Assembly: GCA_963932465.1 (NCBI GenBank)
Contig: OZ010786.1
Span: 274,320,411 to 274,384,410, forward strand
Direction of reading: 5' to 3'
Length of the DNA: 64,000 bases
Origin: Maratus speciosus
Lineage: Eukaryota > Arthropoda > Arachnida > Araneae > Salticidae
A model generated the notes under the pieces. The model worked only from the letters and a program-made list of their open reading frames with translations. It was not told the origin of the DNA and searched no databases. Positions 36,024 through 47,369 of the stretch are shown here, in pieces; within the stretch, counting starts at the first letter, position 1, and every line of letters begins with the position of its first letter. The translations under genes and the position numbers were made by a program.

Positions 36024-37043
36024 ATGGCAAATGATTTGCAATTAAACGCGCTTATGGCAGCGATTCCCACTTTCCATGGAAAAGAAGGGGAAAATGTACA
36101 TTTTTTCATTAAAAACATTAGTGATGTCTGTAACATACAGAATTGGAACGACGAGAATCGTATTCTACTCTTCCGCCTGTATTGTAGAGACAAGGCGCAG
36201 GAATATGTTGCGAGCGATCCAGAAATTAACAATATTGATAATTTTGAAAATTTTGTGCGTTTATTTAGAGCAAAATTTAGCAGAGAAGAGAATTTCCAGG
36301 AAACCTCTTATCAGTTCTCAAATATAAGACAAAAACCTAAACAGACAGTGAAGGAGTTGGCTGAGGTAGTAAAAAAATTAGTCAATCGATTGGTTCCAAA
36401 CGCTGAGGATATTCCTCAAATGGTCATTCTAAAGCAAAAATTGATGTTTAATAAATTGCTTGAAGCTCTTAGACCGGATATTAAAACAGAGGTACTTAAA
36501 CTTGGAAAGGAAAATTTCGATGATCTGGTTTCTAGTGCTATGGATTGCGAAAAAGCTTTGGAACAGCAATGCTCTTTCTCAGTCAACACCATCAACGCGA
36601 CGCAGGTTTCAAACAACAGCAGTCAGGACTCGTTGATTACAATTTTGTTGAAACAACAAGAAAATTCAAATAAATTATTGCAGAGTATGGCGGAGCAGTT
36701 AAAAGGATTAAAAGAAGAGCGGACTGTTTGCCATATCTGTAACAAACAGCATAATACGCGCGATTGCTGGTTTTTTCCGTCTTTGCATAATAGGGGATTT
36801 TTTTCGCCGCAGCAAAATTTTTCTGGTCAGGGTAACAGTGCTGCTAATCAAGCAAGTAAATTTTTAAGTCCTAACAGTAATTCTCCAAGTAATGATAGAT
36901 CTTTTGAGAATCAGGGCAGAAACTTTGCTGGAGATTTTAGAAGAGGTAGCGATAACAATGTGCAGAGATTCAATAGGGGCAGAGGTAGAAATAATTATCG
37001 ACCATATCGTGGCAGAGGCAGAAGAAATAATTTAAACTTCTAG
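36024..37043 (+). CDS. gypsy Gag
   Basis: 339 residues from ATG 36,024 (MANDLQLNALMAAIPTFHGK); the frame is open 29 codons upstream but that part is hydrophobic leader-like and the internal ATG starts a typical Gag. It contains a retrotransposon Gag helical region (about residues 15-190), then a zinc knuckle CHICNKQHNTRDC (Cys236, Cys239, His243, Cys248; C-x2-C-x3-H-x4-C, one residue shorter than the usual knuckle), and an Arg/Gly-rich C-terminal tail (RGRGRNNYRPYRGRGRRNN) for nucleic-acid binding. The protein ends NNLNF-TAG, with the stop four bases after a TTTAAAC slippery heptamer that shifts some ribosomes into pol. Confidence 0.9.
   Translation: MANDLQLNALMAAIPTFHGKEGENVHFFIKNISDVCNIQNWNDENRILLFRLYCRDKAQEYVASDPEINNIDNFENFVRLFRAKFSREENFQETSYQFSNIRQKPKQTVKELAEVVKKLVNRLVPNAEDIPQMVILKQKLMFNKLLEALRPDIKTEVLKLGKENFDDLVSSAMDCEKALEQQCSFSVNTINATQVSNNSSQDSLITILLKQQENSNKLLQSMAEQLKGLKEERTVCHICNKQHNTRDCWFFPSLHNRGFFSPQQNFSGQGNSAANQASKFLSPNSNSPSNDRSFENQGRNFAGDFRRGSDNNVQRFNRGRGRNNYRPYRGRGRRNNLNF
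37031..37037 (+). promoter_or_regulatory. -1 programmed ribosomal frameshift site TTTAAAC
   Basis: In the Gag frame the codons are AAT TTA AAC TTC TAG, so the heptamer reads T-TTA-AAC, a canonical X-XXY-YYZ slippery site (UUUAAAC). A -1 slip continues at 37,037 in the pol frame, whose upstream stop is TAA at 37,028-37,030: the frames overlap only around this heptamer. A short GAGGG (37,043-37,047) / CCCTC (37,075-37,079) stem begins five bases downstream and could contribute, but is weak. Confidence 0.8.
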
Positions 37044-40000
37044 AGGGTTCTGATGATATTTTGCACAATTTTTCCCCTCAATCTCACAGAGCCCTAGATG
37101 ATAAATTTTTGCACGAGGGTATGAATTATTCTGATACTGCTGTTAACATTCCCAAATCACTTATGTCACGTTTTTCTGATGATTCTCCACTTCCTTTAAT
37201 TAAATTAACATTTGGAAAACATAACTTTATTGGTCTTCTGGATTCTGGTGCAAATCTTTCTCTTATACAACCTAAAACTATTAACTTACTTAAACAAAAC
37301 AATAAACTTAACTTTTTATCTAGATCTGTAAACATCAAGACCATCAATAATTCCAGTGTTCCTTATTTTTCTGCTGTACAATTAAACTTTAAAATTCGTA
37401 ATAAATGGTTCAGCAATGTGTTTTTCGTTACCCATGATAATTGGCACTCTAACTACCAAATTATTCTCGGTTATGATTTTTTAAACCGAAATAAAGTTTT
37501 GTTAGACTCTGCCAACTCTCAACTTATCATGGGAAACCTCACATTTCCTTTCGAAAATAAAAATCCTGATTCTACTCAAACTTCTAATTTTAACAATGAA
37601 AATCTAAGTTCCAATGACAATAATACTATTCATGATATTTCAAATTCCAATGCTGAATCATATGAAAATATTAATTCTCTCTCTAACGATATTAATCATG
37701 AAGATTCCAAAAACTTTGTCACACCAGCTAACCGTGTCATTATTCGGCCAAATCATGGCAGGATTATAAGACTTAAAGCATTACATAAAATTAACAATTC
37801 ATTTAACTATTTATTTGTTCCATTAACTACCAAATTGCCACTAAACTTAGATCTTAGCCTTCATGAAGCAAATGTTAACAATTCTATTCTTCTGTATGTA
37901 TTCAACAACAATAGTCAAAAAATTGTCCTCAACAAAAATACTAAATTAGGTTACTTAAAACAAATTTCTAAAGATCAAATTTCTACGCATGACAACAGTA
38001 AAACATACCAGGTAAATTCGTTAATTTGTGATGATATTTTAGAACTTCATAAAAATGAACTAAAAGCTAATAATTTTCAAGTTGATCACTTACCTGAATC
38101 AGATAGGAAGAGAGTTCTCAAACTTCTTATGAATAATTCAGCTGTTTTTTCTTCTTCATACAGTACACTGGGATGTACAGATAAAGTTGTTCCTCAGTTT
38201 AACTTACTGCATGATTTTGCTTTACAAACAAAACCATATCCCATTCCTAGAATTGCCAAGGAGTTTGCTAGAAATGAAATCGCTGATCTTCTGAAGGCTG
38301 GCATTATAGAAAATTCAACCTCAAACTACTGTTTTCCAGTCATTTTTGTTAAAAAGAAGACGTTACCTACTGATGACCCTAACAAACTTAAATTTCGTAT
38401 GGTTATCGACTATCGATTACTTAATGCAATAACTGAACCTTATAAAATTTGTTTACCAAAAATCAACGACATTATGCAAAATATATCGGGCAAAAAATTC
38501 TATACTGTTTTGGATTTAAAAGCCGCATTTTTTCAAATTCTTCTTCAACAGAAGGATAGGGCCAAACTGGCATTTGCAACGGAGTATGGGAATTATCAAC
38601 CTAAACGCCTGCCATTTGGATGTGTGAACTCAACTTCTTATTTTCATACTTTAATAAATAACTGCCTTAGCTCATTAAGAGGTAAAAATGTTCAATATTT
38701 TCTAGATGACATAATTGTTGCTGCTGATTCGTTGGAGGAAATGTTAATATGGTTGCAGAAAGTTTTTGACAAATTGAGAGAATTTAACCTCACTTTAGAC
38801 CCTAAAAAGCTTCAAATATGTAAAGAACAAATAACATACCTAGGTTTTAAATTACACAAAAACGGTCACTCTCCTTCTACTGATAATGTAAACAAAATCA
38901 ATAGATTTCCCATTCCTACAAACCTGAAACAAGTTCAAAGTTATCTGGGTATGATAAATTATTTCCGTCATTTAATTTTCGATTTTGCAAAAATAGTACA
39001 ACCTATTGTAAATTTAACGAGAAAAAAGGTAAAATTCTTCTGGAGCAACGACTGTCAAAATGCTTTTCTCAAGATTCAGGAAATTTTGCTTACAAATCCA
39101 ACAGTTAAAAATTTTGATGATAGTAAGGATGTTTATTTGGTTACTGATGCATCTATGGTTGCAATTTGCGGAATTCTTATGCAAAAACACAATGACAAAT
39201 TCTACCCCATTGAATTTTATTCCAAGCAATTAAATCAGGCAGAATCTAAATACCCTTCAATCAAACGTGAATTTTATGCTATCTATTCCTCTGTTAAACA
39301 TTTTTCTGAATTCTTGTACGGTAGACAATTCAAAATTCTAACAGATGCTAAAGCTTTAACTTACCATTTAAACCTAGAAAAACAGGCTGAAATTATAACT
39401 AGATGGCTTTTATATTTGCAGAGTTTTAATTTTAAGGTTGAGCACATTCCTGGGCTTGTTAATCCAGCCGATTTTCTTTCTCGTGTCGTGGACCTTCCTA
39501 ATAACCCTAATTTATATGTAAATGCATTAAATATTTTTATACCTACTAACGACTCACTAACTACCGAAAATATACTAAAAGAGCAGCTAAATGATGAAAA
39601 ACTTAAAGAAATCCGAGAAAAAATAATTGCCAAAACATGTTCTAACACTAATTACTCAATCAATCCTAATAACGATCTTTTAATGTTTGCTAAAAAGAAA
39701 TCTGGTAATGTCAATAGAGTAAAGAAAATCGTTATTCCTAAAACATTAATCAATAGTTGCATTGCCCTTGCTCACCAAGCTCATTTTGGAATGATAAAAA
39801 CGGTTGAGACAATTTCCAGGAATTATTTCTGGCACGGAATGGTTCAGGATGTTCAAAATTTTGTAAATAACTGTGAAAAATGTCTTCCCTACAAAAGTAA
39901 ACAAACCAACACAAAACCTTCCTTCATTTCCAAGTGTGAATTAGCTCCCGGAGAGATGCTTGCAATAGATATTGTGGGTAAACTCCCCAGGTCACATGAC

Positions 40001-40768
40001 GGTAAATTTTTTATTCTCACCATCGTTGACCACTATTCACGCTTTCTGGAAGCTATTCCGCTTAGAGATGCTACTTCCCCATCTATAATTAAAGCTTTAA
40101 ACGACTACTTTTCGAGGTTTGGTATACCAAAAATTATATTATCTGATAACGCCAAAAACTTTACCTCTGATGTCTTTCTAACCTTTCTTAAATCTCTCAA
40201 TATCAAACGTAGAAATTCGTCCATTTACTTCCCGAGGTCGAACGGTGTTATCGAACGTATCCATCGATCCCTGAAAGAATCAGTTGCTTCACTATCTGAT
40301 CAAATAATTGAATGGTCTGATAGATTGAAATTTTTTGTGCTTCACTACAATAATTCTCAACATTCTGTAACTAATTTTAGTCCTGCAAACTTATTTTTTG
40401 GCAGAGATTTAAACTTACCTATTGATACTTTCTTACCACCTAAAGATGCTGAAGAACCTTCCCAATACTTTAAACAACAACAAGAACATATCAAAACAAC
40501 CAGAGAATTAGTTAAACTTAATGAACAAAAATATTTTAAAATGAATGCAAAATTTCTTAAAGGTCGTTCTCCTCCAAAGTTGAAAATTGGCGACAAAGTT
40601 TATTTAAAGAATTTCAATCATACTAATACTTTCCATGCAAAAAATTCAGGTCCTTTTAAAATTATCCAGATATGCAATAACGATAACTATCAAATTCAAC
40701 ATATGACTGATCCAACAATCAGAATTATGACGGTGAATGTATCAAAACTCATCTCAACAGGATGTTAG
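37037..40768 (+). CDS. gypsy Pol (protease-RT-RNase H-integrase)
   Basis: About 1243 residues counted from the -1 shift point. No ATG is needed; the first in-frame start-like codon is 37,061. Domains: aspartic protease LDSGAN (Asp69); RT with VIDYRLLNAI, FYTVLDLKAAFFQI, LPFGCVNS and the FLDD catalytic box (about 557); RNase H with VTDASMVAICGILMQ and SIKREFYAIY; integrase zinc domain (His913; CEKC at 946-949); integrase core Asp978, Asp1037, Glu1073 (DD35E); C-terminal GPF-type module (HAKNSGPFKII). The domain order is gypsy, not copia. No disrupted motif was seen; TAG at 40,766. Confidence 0.94.
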   Translation, partial: LLEGSDDILHNFSPQSHRALDDKFLHEGMNYSDTAVNIPKSLMSRFSDDSPLPLIKLTFGKHNFIGLLDSGANLSLIQPKTINLLKQNNKLNFLSRSVNIKTINNSSVPYFSAVQLNFKIRNKWFSNVFFVTHDNWHSNYQIILGYDFLNRNKVLLDSANSQLIMGNLTFPFENKNPDSTQTSNFNNENLSSNDNNTIHDISNSNAESYENINSLSNDINHEDSKNFVTPANRVIIRPNHGRIIRLKALHKINNSFNYLFVPLTTKLPLNLDLSLHEANVNNSILLYVFNNNSQKIVLNKNTKLGYLKQISKDQISTHDNSKTYQVNSLICDDILELHKNELKANNFQVDHLPESDRKRVLKLLMNNSAVFSSSYSTLGCTDKVVPQFNLLHDFALQTKPYPIPRIAKEFARNEIADLLKAGIIENSTSNYCFPVIFVKKKTLPTDDPNKLKFRMVIDYRLLNAITEPYKICLPKINDIMQNISGKKFYTVLDLKAAFFQILLQQKDRAKLAFATEYGNYQPKRLPFGCVNSTSYFHTLINNCLSSLRGKNVQYFLDDIIVAADSLEEMLIWLQKVFDKLREFNLTLDPKKLQICKEQITYLGFKLHKNGHSPSTDNVNKINRFPIPTNLKQVQSYLGMINYFRHLIFDFAKIVQPIVNLTRKKVKFFWSNDCQNAFLKIQEILLTNPTVKNFDDSKDVYLVTDASMVAICGILMQKHNDKFYPIEFYSKQLNQAESKYPSIKREFYAIYSSVKHFSEFLYGRQFKILTDAKALTYHLNLEKQAEIITRWLLYLQSFNFKVEHIPGLVNPADFLSRVVDLPNNPNLYVNALNIFIPTNDSLTTENILKEQLNDEKLKEIREKIIAKTCSNTNYSINPNNDLLMFAKKKSGNVNRVKKIVIPKTLINSCIALAHQAHFGMIKTVETISRNYFWHGMVQDVQNFVNNCEKCLPYKSKQTNTKPSFISKCELAPGEMLAIDIVGKLPRSHDGKFFILTIVDHYSRFLEAIPLRDATSPSIIKALNDYFSRFGIPKIILSDNAKNFTSDVFLTFLKSLNIKRRNSSIYFPRSNGVIERIHRSLKESVASLSDQIIEWSDRLKFFVLHYNNSQHSVTNFSPANLFFGRDLNLPIDTFLPPKDAEEPSQYFKQQQEHIKTTRELVKLNEQKYFKMNAKFLKGRSPPKLKIGDKVYLKNFNHTNTFHAKNSGPFKIIQICNNDNYQIQHMTDPTIRIMTVNVSKLISTGC

Positions 40769-42382
40769 TTTTATTTGTTTTCTACTCGCTTAATTTTCTT
40801 TTGTTATGGACATTTTAATTTTTTTTAGGGCACTACAATCTTCCTACAAATGTAAATCCCATTTTTTCTAATTTCCATTTTAGTGTCTTCATATGTATAT
40901 ATATCTCTCTGAATTACAATTTTTTTTTTAAACAATACAGTGGTAACATCTGTATCAATTCTATGAGTTTTCAATATTTTGCTGGCGAAATACTAGTGGT
41001 CACGGAATGTAAGCGCTTACGTACTGTCCATTACTGTTCACTCATACAATTGATTAAGCATACTGATTTATTGATTTCATTATTTTACAATTCTATATTT
41101 TATAATAGGTACTATCCTTCATCTAAATTTTTTTTTCTACCTTAATTTAAATGATGGGAATGCAATATTATGTTGCCACAGATTTTTTTTGTATGTTCAT
41201 CTTTGCTAATTTTTGAACAATATATATCCATATCATATTGAAATTGAGGGGTGATCTCAACATATAAACTTTTACTGCTTATCCATGTGATGTTTTATTT
41301 TAAATTTAATTATAGGATCCTATATAACTATTATTAAAAATTATGAGAAAATATATATAAAAAAATTAATATATTTTTGAGACAACTTTAATAAATTACA
41401 AATTAAAAAAATACAAATGAAAATTTATATATGTTCCAGAAATTATATGAAAAATTATCAATGCTCAAATCTCCTAGCTGCAGCTCTTTGAATACTAGTG
41501 GAGATATTTTATGAGAATACGATGGAGCAACTGCTCTAAGTTATTTCTCTTTTTCTTTCAGTTCCCAACAAATTTATAGTGAGCACACACAGAAGGTAAA
41601 TTCGGCATAGCTTGGGGCAAAAAATAATCACAAAATTAGTACCCTTCTGATAAATCCTTCAAGGTGCAACTATTCATAATTTAAAGGGAATAACATTTTA
41701 TATTGTAAATTGCAGTGTCCAAGATCACATATGATCTATTTTAAAATTCACAGCTTAATGTCTTAATTTTTTTTAATTTAATGGGCACAACTATCATTCT
41801 GAACAATGTACATTTGTTTTTTGTTCAAGAAATTGATGGTATTTTACAATGTAAACAAAATAAATACTACAAATAATGATATACAGTTGTCTCAGCTACA
41901 TCACAATTGCAGTATTATCCTGTTTTAATTTTATTGGTTTGATTTTGCAATACTTGAAAACTTTATGCAGCATTTTGTTTTTTTCTTAAAATATGATTAA
42001 ACATATAGTTTTATTTTTATCATAGTTGCAATATGTCTACTGTTAGGGGTTTGCACATGAAAAGATTACATTTTTATAGGCCATTTGGAACCTCACCCAT
42101 GCAGTGTTTTGTTTATATATAAATTTTAGTGGTTTGTTTCTACCTGTACCATGTTTGTTATTGTTTGATATTGTGTTACAATTCTATTTCTACTTGTACT
42201 GTGTATTCTTGTTTGGTATTGTGTTTATATATTTGTTTTGTTGTATTGTGTTTATTGTTGTTTAATATTGTGTAGTTTACCTTTAAATTTGCATAGAATT
42301 ATCTGCAGATGGTTCATCTTTTCGAACCTGTCAGCTAAAAATTTTTTTTTATCCTTTTTTTTTCTGCTACCGGGAGATAAAA
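40769..42382 (+). other. gypsy 3' non-coding region and polypurine tract; no env
   Basis: 1.6 kb of AT-rich sequence without a credible ORF (longest frames are under 80 codons and have no domains). GGGAGATAAAA at 42,372-42,382, just before the 3' LTR, is the likely polypurine tract. The length suggests a lost or never-acquired third ORF. Confidence 0.7.
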
Positions 42383-44185
42383 TGTTGCATCATAAAAAAT
42401 ATAATGCATCATTTCCCATTCAAATTAATTTAAATAATATAATTTATTTCAATTTTACAACTTAAATTAACATTTTCAAACACCTAATTTCTAATCACAA
42501 GTTTTAAACTTATAATGTAAATTTTAATGATAAATAATTCAATATTTCCTTATTTTTCAATGTAAACATTATCTCTTATTAAGATTATTTAAGTGCAATT
42601 AGTATTTTATTATATTTCAGTAATTTAACTTTCAAATTTCTTTCAACATACATCGCGAATGTGTAAACACATCGGAATTTTCTAAGTCTAAAATATAAAA
42701 AATGGAAATCTTTTATTTATCAATATTTCCCTTTTAAATTATATTATGTGGATAGAAATATTTATTTCTAGCCGATTGCAAAATTTTCAGTGACTTGTGA
42801 TAAATACTTTGGCAGAAATACGCAAAAATGTATTTTCTATCTTTTCTCATTTTTAATTTCGGCGCGCGACGCCATGAGATCATTCTTTCCGACATTTTGA
42901 AAGTTCCAACAAGAAGGGTATTCCCCTTTGCCAAACAGACGCTTAGTTCAAAACCGGACGTCTGCTAAATCGTTTAACATTCCTTTTGGAACACGCACGT
43001 TGTGTGTGACGTCAGGCGCGGGGAGGATAGGCGTTTTTAATTGGCTGGCGCGCTCTGTAATGGTTTTTCATGTTTGAAACTCTGGGTTCTGGAAGTCATC
43101 ATTCTTCACCAGGGAGCCGTTAAAGCAAGTAACTTGTGGGGGCTGCGACGCCGTGCTTTTTTTAGCCGGCTGTTGCGGCAGAAGAGTTCGGCTAGCCAGT
43201 GAGAAGAGATCGACGTTTTGTTAGGCCTTGGCGGCCGTATATCATCTAAAGGAAATATAATCTTTTTTTCTTCAAGAAGCATTTCTAAGTAAATTTCATA
43301 GAACATTAATTGGAAGCCTTGAATGGTTGTTCTACTCATCGACATTTTATTATTCTTCGATCAAACATACTTCTTTGCTATAAAAATATGAATTGATTAT
43401 CTGTTTTTTTTGTCGATGCGATAAATAGTAAATTGCCTGTGTAACGAACTGAAATCGTCAAAATCTGCATTTCTGAAGGAAGTTCTCAAACATCCTATTT
43501 CCAATTTTCCAAATCCGTAACTTCTCATTCGATTCGGATTCGCATTTAATAAAAAGAAATAGAATCTACATTCCTGAAAGAAGTTTGTCTACAGCATGTT
43601 TCCAGTTCTCCAAATACAAGAGTCCTTCTACGACCCTAGTTTGACTTTACATTCCTGAACTTTAATCCCTAGTTTGACTTTACATTCCTGAACTTTAATC
43701 CCTAGTTTGACTTTACGTTCCTGAACTTTATTCATTTTGGAGGCCTTAAAACAAAAAGAAATATTACGTAAACTTCTGCTTTTTCTTAGATGACAATATA
43801 TCTCTAATTGCCTAAAATTATATTAAATTTTACATTCACTTTGATAATCTTTACATAATTCATAATGTAAGAATGCATTCAAATCAGCAAATTTTATATA
43901 TGTTTAAATAAACGTCATTTGTGAATTATCTTTCTGTGTTCAAGTACTTGGGTGAGTGTTTACTTTTCTTTATTTTTTTTTTCAGCTACGATAACTAGTA
44001 AATATAATTTTATTTGATCTTATATAATTTAAAATAATTCTTAAAAACCACATTTAGCAATGTCTACCACTTACGTCATCGGCTGTAGTGTAATTTTGAG
44101 CTTATGAATCGGGATTAATTTTGTTCAATTCAAACTTTGGATTGAATTCCTCTCTCCGATTCATTAAGCCCAGCATTACAGTACA
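42383..44185 (+). repeat. gypsy 3' LTR (1803 bp)
   Basis: Matches the 5' LTR apart from a handful of substitutions and one extra T in a T-run. Followed by the ATGTT target duplication. Confidence 0.96.
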
Positions 44186-44697
44186 ATGTTATTGGTGGCA
44201 ACAACCTATCTATCCACAAATTTTGATTTTACTACAATTTAACTTTTAAACATTGCACATTCGATTGTTCCAACGTCTAATAGAAAACAAAAAAAAAACT
44301 TTCAATAATATTTGTTTGAAAAGTTTATGTCACGTTATAGATTTTTTATAGATTTTAAAGTAATTCTCAAGCATGAATATTTTTTAAATGTGCGTGCAAT
44401 TACAAAAGATTATTCAATTGCTCAAAAACGTTGCAAATAATTCAGTACTTTGTTTTCGTGTAATATTTCATAACTAAATTGGTAAATGAAATTAAAATGC
44501 CAAAATAAATAAAATAATACACGAATTTAACAGATATCACATTGAACTACTAAAAATAATCTATTATGTATAGAAAATGCAAATGGGAATTTCGTTCCGG
44601 CTGCTTCTAACTTGAGTTCTTCTGAATGGATTTCAATGCGACTATCAGTTTCTCAGGAAAGGTTTTAGTGTATAACATATTGTTTTATGTTGCTTAG

Positions 44698-47133
44698 TAG
44701 GCCTGGTCCTTAAATTGATTTAACTCTTAAATCGATTTAAAGCTTACATCGGAAATCCGATTTAACCATTGGTCTTAAATCGATTTAAGCTAAAATCGGA
44801 AATCGCGATTTAGCTAATGTCAAATCGCGATTTAGCCATTATCTTAAATTGCGATTTAGCCATTGTCTTAAATTGCGATTTAGCCATTGGCTTTAAATCG
44901 ATTTAAAACGAAATACTGATTCAGAGCTAACATCGGAAAACCGATTTATCTACTTTGATGTATCTACCACTTACATGCCAAGCTGGTGTTAAATCGATTT
45001 AGGAGGATCCGATTTAAGCAAACATCGCAAGCCTCAATGCTTTCCGATTTAAGACGTTCCGATTTAAGCAAACATCGCAAGCCTCCATGCTTTCCGATTT
45101 AAGAAAAAGACAATTTAAGGAAAACAAGGCAAGCTGGTGTTAAATCGATTTAGCAAGATCCAATTTAAGAAAAAGGCGATTTAAGAAAACGATGATTTAA
45201 GTAAGAATTGATATTTATTTTGTAAACAAGATTCAGAGTTTACGAGATTGGAATGTGTATTTTTCAGAAATTAAGAACTTATATAGTGGAAAGTTGAAAG
45301 GAAAAAGTAATGTTTAAATCTTAAAATCCAAATTCATCGAATTTCAATTTATATGCTAATGCAATCTTTTGATGATAAATTAAGTTTTCACATATTTGAG
45401 TAATATTGCAATATGTATTTTTTATTTTACAATATTCTGTAATTAATTAAAATGTTTTAAAGTAGAATCCTGCATTGTTTCAAAAGATTGTTTTCCTGAA
45501 ATTCATTCAGCATTTATATGATTAAAAATAATAATAATAAAGTTTTATATTTAAAATCCAAACTCATCGACCTGCAGTTTATACTTTTATTCATTCTTAT
45601 GATGAAAAATTCATTTTTTACATGTTTTAGTAATATTTTACCATTTATTTTTTATTTTCTATTATTTTGTAATTAATGATATTATTTTAAAGGTATAGTC
45701 ATGCATTGTTTTGTGTATCACTATTTGGCCGTGATCCACACGATATATTTTTCTTTTACTAATAATATTTTTTTCCTGAAATTGATTGAGTATTTATGGT
45801 TGGAAAAAAAAATAATAAAGATTCATATTTAAAATCCAAATTCATCGAATTTCAGTTTTTATTTTTATGCATTCTTTTAATGAAACATTCATTTTTCACA
45901 TGTTTGGGTAATATTTTAATACATATTCTTTATTTTCTATTATTCTGTAATTAATTAAAATATTTTAAAATAGTCATGCATCAGATTTGATATCCGATTT
46001 CAATGCCAGTCACATGGATTGAGTATCTTGTTGAAATTGATTCACTATTTATATCCAAATTCATCCATTTTTAGTTTATATTTTTATGCATTATTTTCAT
46101 GAAAAAATAATTTTCATATGTTTAGGTATTATGGGAATATTTTAGTTTTAATTTATTATTATTTTGTAATTAATTAAAAATACTTTAATAAAGTTCTGTA
46201 ATGAGTCAAGTAACTTTATTTTTACAGCAGAATGAGGGAGGGCTGGAGGAGGCATTCATTAGATTTTTCTGCAGATCTACGATTTTTTGCTTTTTTGACA
46301 TTTTGTTATCATTAAAAAGAGATATATTTTAAGATTATATTTTATTACTAATCTTAAAGGATGGCAACAACCACGAAAAAAATCAGCAATTTCAGTTATG
46401 TGCTCCAAGGGTCACACTTTCAATCCTTCTCCATTCGCTATATAAATGTCAGCATTTATGTTAAACAAATCTTATTTTAATCTAAAAGTTAAAAAGATAT
46501 AAAATTGCACCTTATTTCTCATATCTCCCCCCCCCCCTTTTTTTTTTTTACTACATTTCTCATCATGGTAAATGAATAGTTAAATTCATCATTGAAGTCT
46601 TTTAATATGCTTCTGTTTTACCTCAGTAACTTTTTAAATCTGTGTCTGTAAAAAAAAAAAGTGTATGTAGGCTGTTAGCAATGAAGTGCTATTTGAGTGG
46701 GCTAGGGGAAGCCCCGCCCCCCCCCTCTAAGGAATTTAGATTGTAGTAGGCATAACAAGTCAGACAAAAAAAAAAAAAAAAAAACAATCATTTTCTTTTA
46801 TATTACTTCTTATAGAATGAGTTTATAAAATGTATTACAATAGGTCACTAATTTTTAAAATGGAAAAAAAAAAAACTAGTGTTGTGGGACATTCAAAGCT
46901 TTTTTATGTGTAAAATATACCTCTTTTCAAAATTATTTGACAAATTAAAAGCTAAGTATACTAAATAATACAGCAGGAAGGGGTGGGGGTGGGGGGGGGC
47001 ACATAAAGATCGTATTTTGTTACTAAAAATTAAAAAATAAGCTTCCATATTCTAAAATGTAAAATCGGTGTTAAATCGCGATGTTGGATGGATGATAAAT
47101 CGATTTAAGAAATTTCTACATCGCCCAGTCCTA
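44698..47133. mobile_element. Non-autonomous hAT element (2.4 kb)
   Basis: A perfect 8-bp target duplication TTGCTTAG is at 44,690-44,697 and 47,134-47,141. The ends TAGGCCTGGTCC and (reverse complement) TAGGACTGGGCG are hAT-like inverted termini. The 5' part (44,710-45,200) is packed with TTAAATCGATTTAA / AAATCGCGATTT palindromes, and a few recur just inside the 3' end. The middle (45,320-46,200) repeats a unit starting AAAATCCAAATTCATCGA about every 220-280 bp. No transposase ORF. Confidence 0.85.
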
Positions 47134-47369
47134 TTGCTTAGTCATAGAATTATAGGGAAAACTTTTATAATCATGTGAACCCGATTATGAAAGATTAGTA
47201 TTTTAAAAAAGATTTTTATTAATGGACTTCCTTGGAACTTTCATCATTTCTTGGATAATTTTACACGGATGGTTTTAGTATATTGCATTTACGCCAGGCA
47301 GTTATATATAAAATTGTGGAAGAAGGTTCAATAATCAGATGAGGCCGATTATAAAAGATTAGCCTTTTT

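Larger units (their letters stand above)
33472..44185 (+). mobile_element. Complete Ty3/gypsy LTR retrotransposon
   Basis: LTRs of 1802 and 1803 bp (TGTTGC...GTACA) flank gag and pol in the order protease, RT, RNase H, integrase, which defines Ty3/gypsy. A perfect 5-bp target duplication ATGTT is at 33,467-33,471 and 44,186-44,190. By eye the LTRs differ by about six substitutions and one T-run indel (~0.4%), so the insertion is recent. Both ORFs are open and all key motifs are present, so this copy may be autonomous. No env-like ORF follows pol; 1.6 kb of non-coding sequence precedes the 3' LTR. Confidence 0.97.

Noticed and set aside
37061..37063. TTG at 37,061 as an independent pol start codon
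   Set aside because: The pol frame is open further upstream to 37,031, and the in-register TTTAAAC heptamer explains access to it better than non-ATG initiation.
40769..42382. A hidden env gene after gypsy pol
   Set aside because: No frame longer than about 75 codons, and no signal peptide, furin-like site or transmembrane segment in a credible arrangement.
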